Source: Dipteris shenzhenensis
Lineage: Eukaryota > Polypodiophyta > Polypodiopsida > Gleicheniales
Length of the DNA stretch: 64,000 bases
Assembly: GCA_047967505.1 (NCBI GenBank)
Contig: CM106541.1
Strand: one strand, 5' to 3'
Part shown: positions 57,560-64,000 of the stretch, piece by piece
Layout of the letters: every line of letters begins with the position of its first letter
Position numbering within the stretch: position 1 is the stretch's first letter
Program-made: the position numbers and the translations under genes
Notes under the pieces: model-generated
The model's input: only the letters and a program-made list of their open reading frames with translations
Told to the model about the DNA's origin: nothing
Databases searched by the model: none

Positions 57560-58672
57560 GTGCTAGTAGGGATTGCTTCTACGCGGCGCAAACCAAATCA
57601 GTTGGAGACCAAATCTTGCGTCGATGTACGTCTAGGGTAGCCTAAGAGGCGTGTGAAGTTTCGTCCCCAACAGGGTTTAGGATTTAGGGTCCAGGGTTTA
57701 GGGTTTAGGGTTTAGCCGTGCTAGTAGGGATTGCTTCTACGTGGCGCAAACTAAATCAGTTGGAGACCAAATCTTGCGTGGATATACGTCTAGGGTAGCC
57801 TAAGAGGCGTGTGAAGTTTCATCCCCAACAGGGTTTAGGATTTAGGGTCCAGGGTTTAGGGTTTAGGGTTTAGCCGTGCTAGTAGGGATTGCTTCTACGT
57901 GGCGCAAACTAAATCAGTTGGAGACCAAATCTTGCGTGGATGTACGTCTAGGGTAGCCTAAGAGGCGTGTGAAGTTTTGTCCCCAACAGGGTTTAGGATT
58001 TAGGGTCCAGGGTTTAGGGTTTAGGGTTTAGGGTTTAGCCGTGCTAGTAGGGATTGCTTCTACGTGGCGCAAACCAAATCAGTTGGAGACCAAATCTTGT
58101 GTGGATGTACGTCTAGGGTAGCCTAAGAGGCGTGTGAAGTTTCGTCCCCAACAGGGTTTAGGATTTAGGGTCCAGGGTTTAGGGTTTAGCCGTGCTAGTA
58201 GGGATTGCTTCTACATGGCGCAAACCAAATCAGTTGGAGACCAAATCTTGCGTGGATGTACGTCTAGGGTAGCCTAAGAGGCGTGTGAAGTTTCGTCCCC
58301 AACAGGGTTTAGGATTTAGGGTCCAGGGTTTAGGGTTTAGGGTTTAGGGTTTAGCCGTGCTAGTAGGGATTGCTTCTACGTGGCGCAAACCAAATCAGTT
58401 GGAGACCAAATCTTGCGTGGATGTACGTCTAGGGTAGCCTAAGAGGCGTGTGAAGTTTCGTCCCCAACAGGGTTTAGGATTTAGGGTCCAGGGTTTAGGG
58501 TTTAGGGTTTAGCCGTGCTAGTAGGGATTGCTTCTACATGGCGCAAACAAAATCAGTTGGAGACCAAATCTTGCGTGGATGTACATCTAGGGTAGCCTAA
58601 GAGGCGTGCGAAGTTTCATGCCCAACAGGGTTTAGGATTTAGGGTCCAGGGTTTAGGGTTTAGGGTTTAGTC
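57560..58672. repeat. Satellite type A: 158-bp units with TTTAGGG blocks
   Basis: Seven nearly identical units start (gtgctagtaggg) at 57560, 57718, 57876, 58041, 58192, 58357 and 58515; the next start is 58673. Unit lengths are 158, 158, 165, 151, 165, 158 and 158, differing only in steps of 7 bp, because each unit ends in a block of two to four TTTAGGG telomere-type repeats. The rest of the unit is almost invariant. Confidence 0.95.
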
Positions 58673-59615
58673 GTGCTAGTAGAAATTGTAAAAATGTATG
58701 CATTTGTCCTTCCACGTGGCGCATACCAAATCAATTGGAGACCAAATCTTGCGTGGATGTACATCTAGGGTAGCTTAAGAGGCGTGTGAAGTTTCGTCCC
58801 CAACAGATAAGTCCACGTGTGTATTTCATTAGTACGTGCGCCATTTTTCATACGTAGTCACGAGTGCTAGTAGGGATTGTAAAAATGTACGCAACTGTCC
58901 TTCCATGTGGCGCATACCAAATCAGTTGGGCACCAAATCTTGCGTGGATGTACGCCTACGGTAGCCTAAGAGTCGTGCAAAGTTTCATTTCCAACAGATA
59001 AGTCCACACGCGTATTTCCTCAGTACATGCGCCATAGCTCATACGTAGTCGTGCTAGTAGGGATTGCAAAAATATACGCATTGTACCTTCCACGTGGCGC
59101 ATACCAAATCAGTTGGGCACCAAATCTTGCGTGGATGTACGTCTACGGTAACCTAAGAGCCGTGCAAAGTTTAATCTCCAACAGATAAGTCCACATGCAT
59201 ATTTGGTTAGTACGTGCGCCATTTCTCACACGTAGTTGTGCTAGTAGGGATTGTAAAAATGTACGCATTATACCTTCCACGTGGCGCATACCAAATAAGT
59301 TGGAGAACAAATCTTGCGTGGATGTATGTCTAGGGTGGCCTAAGAGTTGTGCGAAGTTTCATTCCCAACAGATAAGTCCACACGCGCATTTCGTTAGTAC
59401 ATGCGCCATAGCTCATACGTAGTCACGAGTGCTAGTAGGGATTGTAAAAATGTACGCATTGTACCTTCCACGTGGCACACACCAAATCAATTCAAACCAA
59501 ATCTCGCGTGGACTATTGGCTAGGGTGGCCTAAGAGTCGTGCGAAGTTTCATCCCCAACAAGCAAGTCCACACGCGTATTTCGTTAGTACGTGCGCTATT
59601 TTCTTAGTCACGTTT
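58673..59615. repeat. Satellite type B: 187-191-bp units without telomere words
   Basis: Units starting at 58673, 58864, 59051, 59238 and 59429 share the first half with type A ('gtggcgca', 'accaaatcttgcgtggatgta', 'gtagcctaagag'). The TTTAGGG half is replaced by a segment containing 'agataagtccacacgcgtatttcgttagtacgtgcgcca'-type words. Copies are more diverged than type A, suggesting B is older and A arose from it. Confidence 0.92.
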
Positions 59616-59929
59616 TTAAAATGTCCTAATGCACAAAACAAATTACAACATTACTACTAATAAACAATTTTTTGTATTACAAACACAACAAATCCCATTG
59701 ACAAGACATCGGACATCATGTTAAAAATAGAATCTAATACAATGATGTGAATGAACGTGTATACAGCCATCATAGTGAAATACAAAATATGAGTCCATGA
59801 AAAATACAATGGTACGGTCACACAGTGAGCCTATACATATCGAATACAAAAAAGTGTAATCAACTAGTGATACCCAATAAAAATCAATCTGATCAACTGA
59901 TGATCCCAAAAAATAAGATATGTAATGTG

Positions 59930-62866
59930 CTACTCCTCAGGATCAGCTCTCATGCCAATAGTTGCAAGTATGCTCTCGTGATCCGCCACTGCAAGGCGCC
60001 ATCGTGGAGTGGACGTCGCCTTGCGAGTGCGAACACGACTCAAAGTAATCTTGATCCCAACAACAAGATGAGAATACATGTATGCCTCCCGATCCGCCAT
60101 GTACTCCTGGAACTCAATATAGCGACCACGCCTCTGTATCTGCTGAAAATAGTGGCCACCGACGATCATGCTATGAGCATTGAAGTGCATCCCATGCCCA
60201 TCCACTGTATCCTCATTCAGCACACTCTTCAGCATAGAGCATCGCAACAAGTAATAATCCACACCCTCCTCATTGCCCTCCGAAGCAATAACCGCGAAGA
60301 TATCACCAATACGCAAAATATCTGTAAGCTGGTCATAATCTCTAGAGGAACTGAATCCCGCATCCTGATCATCATGTATCTCCTCCCAAGGCTGGAAGGG
60401 AGAAAGCACTCGCCGTACCCATGGATCGGCCCATGGTATCATGGAGCACCCTCCCCAATCATCATCAATGCATGCAGAGCAAAAACATGCAAACCGTCGA
60501 GAAAAGATCGCGGGGTGAGACTCACCTACGCTCCTGATGGAATGGAAATCAAGAGTGCCAGGCACAGAACGACAATCAAAAGGTCGCGACCGATCAAGAC
60601 TCCCAATGTCCACGCACCAAAAATACCGGCTCACCACCCTATCGTCACGCGACTGAAACGAGGACGTAGCACTAGTGGATAAGTGCTGGCTGCACCACCG
60701 CACCACATCATGTGCATCCTTGAAGCGATCGGCACTGTGACGCAACTGGTATCGACGCAAAGCACGCTTCACACAAGCACCTGCACCATCGTGCTCTCCC
60801 TTACCGTGCCCTGTCTCGAAGTAGCTCCATGTGATCGGAATGCCTGTCTCACGGTGCCATCTGCAGAACCAATAAAATTGTCTAGCGGATTTGAACTGAC
60901 CACCGCAACCGTCTGACCAGATCCAGCGCCGCTGCCATGTGACACCATGATCCCTCAAGAAACTATCATGCAAAGTGAAGCAATACTGCACAAAATGGGC
61001 ATCATGCGATCGATCATCACTAATGTAGAAGTGATACTCTCGCACAATGATGCGTGAGTCCATGGTGCTATCAATGCCATCCACATGAGCCTGTGCATGA
61101 CGATAGCTAATGTGCACAAATATAGCAACCTGCAATATGGCATTGAAAAAAAATTATGACTATTGAAATAATTCAATATAATGAGGCGGGGAAAAAATCA
61201 ATACTCAATCACACGTCACCTGTTCGGAGAAATAATACTCCGATTGGATCTCATGCTGTGGTGCAAAGGTGTAATTCTCCGCAAAGTCCACCACTGAGAC
61301 AACCACCCCTATAGGAAATGTCCTCAAACATGCACGAAACTGACGATCCTCCCATTTCGCAGTGTGCGAGTGGCGTATGTAGCGGTACAGCTTCCCTCGA
61401 AAACAGTCGATGAATACAACACGTGGTGTCTCCTTCCCCACAAGCTGCAACCTCCTCGACTGTGCACCACCATCTAATGTCAAGGTACAGTACTCATACT
61501 GCTGCCAACGAACCATCTGCACATCACAAGTATCTAGTGCAACTCGTGGCACTCTGGCAAAGTCACCACACAAAGTACACGTGCCTTCCACACAATCAAG
61601 GGAGTGGAATAAAGCATCACCATCTCGTGTACACAATATGGAATGAATGAAGTCGCGAGGGCTAGTAGGAACCACTCCCCTATGACCATCAAGGGAACGG
61701 AATACGTCATACATCAATCCAAAATCCACATGGTAGCGACAACAGCATGTGTCACGCTCCTGAGAGCATCGCACAAACCATGGCCTGCATCGCTCAAATG
61801 ACCTCTGCCCAATCTTGAACTCCGGGTGCGCCTCTACAAACTGAGTGTACAACTCAGTCTGGGTACACTCCAAAAAACATGCACCATGCTCAATGTACAC
61901 ACCGCGTGACACCCTCTTCCGCAATGCCTTCTTGAACACCGGGGATGCTCTGCAATGCTCCTCCCAAAACTGTTGTATGAAGGACCTAGCGGAATCATCC
62001 AACAATCGATCGCTGCGATGTGCACGACCACTCGAAGCCCAAAGAGCATCAGTCTCACTATCCTCTAGACTCTGCCTCCTAATGATGCCTGCTCGCAATG
62101 TGCGCGGTGCAATCTGAAGAAGACGTGAAGCGGTACGCACATGGCCTATCATATGAGGTCTACTAATGGCAGCCACAATAGCACGACGTGCTGCCAAAGC
62201 ATAGGAACGTCGAACACTGCTAAGGACCTCGCTAGATACAACCCTATCTCTACGTGCACCAAGACCAGCAAGCCTCCTACACTCTACCAAGTCAGGGTGA
62301 TCAATCAGGGACGTAAGAAGAGAAGACTGCGAAGCTGGCGTGAGGTCACAAAAAAAAGACTGCACGATCTTGCTAGTACGACGACGGATAGTGGACTTCG
62401 GCAAGTCACGTCGTGAAGCAACACTGCTGCTACAAGGTGGGGCAACGGGATCAATGGGAGATGGTAGGGTGGACGGGGGAAGGGAGGCGCCAAGCGGAGC
62501 GGGGGGAGGGGGAGGGGGAGGGGGGAGGGTGGAGGGGGAAGAGGTAGAGGTGGAGGCCAAAATGTAGGTGGCTAGGGGAAGGGCGGAGGCTAGAGGTAGG
62601 GGAGCGGATGAGCATGGGGGGACAATGGAGGTGGGGGTGGGGGTGGAGGTGGGATGTAGAGGTAGAGCTGGAGGTGGATCAGTGGTCGCAGCGCGAGCTC
62701 GAGCTCTAGAGGCTCTCTTGCGCTCACGAGCCTTCCGCTTGCGCTCCTCGTCAATGAGATTTGGGGGGGGGTTCCTACATCTTTCACGTCTACTAGCTCT
62801 ACGGCTTTGAGAACCCATTCTCAATGAAAGTAGGATGGAAGGTGTGACAAAGTGATGAGGAGGCAA
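59930..62866 (-). CDS. DDE-like transposase, two exons (about 948 codons)
   Basis: Exon 1 runs from 62,866 (or the Met at 62,818) to 61,220, ending SEYYFSEQ at CAG/GTGACG. A 90-bp intron ends TTGCAG/GTTGC, and exon 2 runs from 61,129 to the stop at 59,930; the junction is in phase. The N-terminus has a basic stretch (EERKRKARERKRASRARARA) and a long Pro/Ser linker. Cys-rich motifs follow (RDTCCCRYH, EGTCTLCGDF), then a likely RNase H-like catalytic domain: VVDFAENYTF (first Asp), IWSDGCGGQFKSA (second Asp) and FETGHGKGEHDGAGACVKRAL (third acidic site). Similar SDG-x-x-Q and HGKG-x-x-DG words occur in uncharacterised transposon proteins of animals and plants; I cannot name the superfamily. No stop or frameshift is present. 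Confidence 0.75.
61130..61219 (-). other. Transposase intron (90 bp)
   Basis: On the coding strand it starts GTGACG after CAG and ends TTGCAG. Removing it joins FSEQ to VAIFVHISYRH without a change of frame. It is AT-rich compared with the exons. Confidence 0.8.
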
Positions 62867-62906
62867 GAATGGCTAAGAATGGGTGAAATGAACCAAAACG
62901 TGGTGT

Positions 62907-62917
62907 CTTATAGAGAG
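62907..62917 (-). promoter_or_regulatory. Probable TATA box of the transposase
   Basis: The word CTCTATAAG on the coding strand lies about 45 bp upstream of the ATG at 62,866, a normal plant distance if the leader is very short, or comfortably upstream of the Met at 62,818. Confidence 0.55.
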
Positions 62918-63052
62918 CCTCAACTCATCCACTAGATTGCTCTTAGATTGCTCTTCATTATTATTGGTGGAGAGGTGCTAAGATTGATACTAATTGGCTT
63001 AATTTTGGTGGAGAGGTCTGCTATGCCCGGAGCCGCGATCAGATCTTATATA

Positions 63053-63226
63053 CCTCGATCGAGGTATTAAGTGCATTGCGCATGCATGTATGTATGAACC
63101 TCGGTCCTCGGTCACATACCTCGAACGAGGTATTCTATGCCTCGAGGCCCCATCATACATACCTCGATCGAGGTATTGTATGCATCCCCCATCATACATA
63201 CCTTGATCGAGGTATTGTATGCATCG
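63053..63226. repeat. Palindrome array (right), 5 sites with a 39-bp repeat
   Basis: CCTCGATCGAGG-type sites start at 63053, 63119 (CCTCGAACGAGG), 63140 (short CCTCGAGG), 63162 and 63201 (CCTTGATCGAGG). The last two lie in a 39-bp direct repeat ('ccccatcatacatacc...gtattgtatgcat'). They are 140-300 bp upstream of the transposase TATA box, and the consensus equals that of the left array. Confidence 0.88.
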
Positions 63227-63234
63227 CACATCGT

Positions 63235-63600
63235 CATGTGTATACATCTTGCTGATGTGGCACCATGCATGGTCATGATGTGGTAATATAGTCTCTTCCT
63301 GCATGGTCATGATGTGGTACTGGGCATGATGTGGCATGATGAGTTGGCATTCATGAGGTGGTAGATGACATGGCAAATTGCGGTGGAGGATTGGTGACGT
63401 GGCTAGGAGAGGAGGTATGCCAAGGTGGCATTGTGTGATCACATGGCTGATGATGTGGAATGATGAGGTGGCACATGTGGCAGCACGTGTGGCAATGTAA
63501 GGTGACATGGCAAGGAGTGATGTCACATCTGCTTGATGAGATGGCACCACGTGGTCTAACAATGTGGCATGGTTTTGATGACTCAGCCTTCCACATGGGC
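63235..63600. repeat. GATGATGTGGCA minisatellite (right)
   Basis: Words such as 'atgatgtggca' and 'gatgaggtggca' recur with irregular spacing. It shares a 20-base stretch with the block near 31,990. A 205-codon minus frame (62,999-63,616) across it is a repeat artefact. Confidence 0.7.
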
Positions 63601-63657
63601 AGCATGCAAACTCCAAAGGCTTGCCACTAGGATCGGTGATGCTCCTAGCCTACATCA

Positions 63658-63701
63658 CCAAGCCTAATACCAAGCCTACCTTGTCTTGGTATTAGGCTTG
63701 G
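63658..63701. repeat. 17-bp perfect inverted repeat (hairpin)
   Basis: Arms CCAAGCCTAATACCAAG (63,658-63,674) and its exact reverse complement (63,685-63,701) are separated by a 10-bp loop. No CTRR end follows closely, so I do not call it a Helitron terminus. It may be a MITE-like element or lie close to the end of the transposon. Confidence 0.85.
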
Positions 63702-64000
63702 GTGGCCCTTTTTCCCCCACAAAAGGGAGATTTAACTCTTGGAGGCCATATCGTACGTTTCCCTTACTCAAATTTAACCAAAAATTTTTCCCCTTATTCA
63801 TCATGCATAGGACTAAAAATATTGACATTTTTGAAATGTTTGGTTATGTTTGAGAATTACTAGATTTATTTTTAATATTCTTTGTTCATCCTCTAAGGAG
63901 TAAAAGTAAAAATTAAACTTCAATCTTCCTAAATCTAACCGTTGGATTTGGGATTTGATGATTCAACCACACACCCTTATGTGCCTACTAACCTTCCACC
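63702..64000. other. Unassigned DNA at window end
   Basis: AT-rich sequence with no open frame or repeat that I can support. Confidence 0.4.

Noticed and set aside
57560-58672. A true chromosome end
   Set aside because: Only two to four telomere words occur per 158-bp unit, and complex DNA with genes lies on both sides.
59825-60682. 285-codon plus-strand frame opposite transposase exon 2
   Set aside because: It is antisense to a frame with recognisable catalytic motifs and has no family resemblance itself.
62999-63616. 205-codon minus-strand frame upstream of the transposase
   Set aside because: It spans the palindromes and the GATGTGG minisatellite and is rich in His/Met/Cys from those words. 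No motif is present and it lies in the promoter region.
63658-63701. Helitron 3' terminus (hairpin)
   Set aside because: No CTRR follows within the expected 10-12 bases on either strand, and the stem is longer than usual. The Helitron gene is also 11 kb away.

Overview
The window reads as repeat-rich nuclear DNA of a land plant. The support is the TTTAGGG-type (CCCTAAA on the other strand) telomere-like repeats, Ty1/copia elements primed by initiator-tRNA-Met (TGGTATCAGAGC sites), L1-type LINEs with a plant-style zf-RVT tail, a plant-like Helitron with introns, and short GT-AG introns. I cannot name the species; a large-genome seed-free plant is a guess. I find no convincing host housekeeping gene, rRNA, tRNA or organellar DNA. 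Almost everything identifiable is a mobile element at some stage of decay, separated by satellites and unexplained AT-rich DNA.

Layout. 1-2.9 kb: AT-rich DNA, degenerate satellite and telomere-like repeats, a 59-bp tandem duplication, and a decayed copia RNase H fragment. 3.9-14.9 kb: copia element A (plus strand), whose 5' LTR was split by a nearly complete LINE (LINE-A, about 4.26-11.49 kb); A keeps a PBS, a broken gag and a truncated 3' LTR. 15.9-18.6 kb: a decayed PHD-finger exon beside an unrecognised tandem duplication of about 1.1 kb. 19.9-23.0 kb: copia B (minus strand), an internal-deletion derivative in which the GAG-pre-integrase region is fused to the RNase H tail. 23.0-28.1 kb: LINE-B, 5'-truncated, with a 17-A tail, abutting copia C (minus strand, 28.1-30.8 kb). 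33.65-38.3 kb: copia D (plus strand), with LTR, PBS, gag, protease, integrase and RT, broken off in the RT/RNase H tail. 38.3-47 kb: microsatellites and AT-rich DNA with one weak kelch-like fragment.

47.1-53.3 kb is the best-preserved enzyme locus. It holds an uninterrupted 1,234-residue Helitron Rep-helicase (HUH, two-tyrosine motif, Pif1-type helicase) on the minus strand, probable upstream exons with good splice signals, and, downstream on the same strand, an exon for a GIY-YIG endonuclease with the key residues kept.

54.1-63.2 kb may be one large, apparently uncatalogued DNA transposon. Two convergent transcription units are bracketed by arrays of the 16-bp palindrome TACCTCGATCGAGGTA: about 15 copies on the left and 5 on the right. 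The right unit is a two-exon gene of about 948 codons for a DDE-like transposase with a 90-bp intron. The left unit has a TATA box, a short first exon, an AT-rich tandem array where an intron would lie, and an acidic C-terminal exon. Between them is a satellite whose repeat length steps by exactly 7 bp with the number of TTTAGGG units. The layout recalls En/Spm-type elements with subterminal binding sites, but I could not define terminal inverted repeats, so the outer borders are open.
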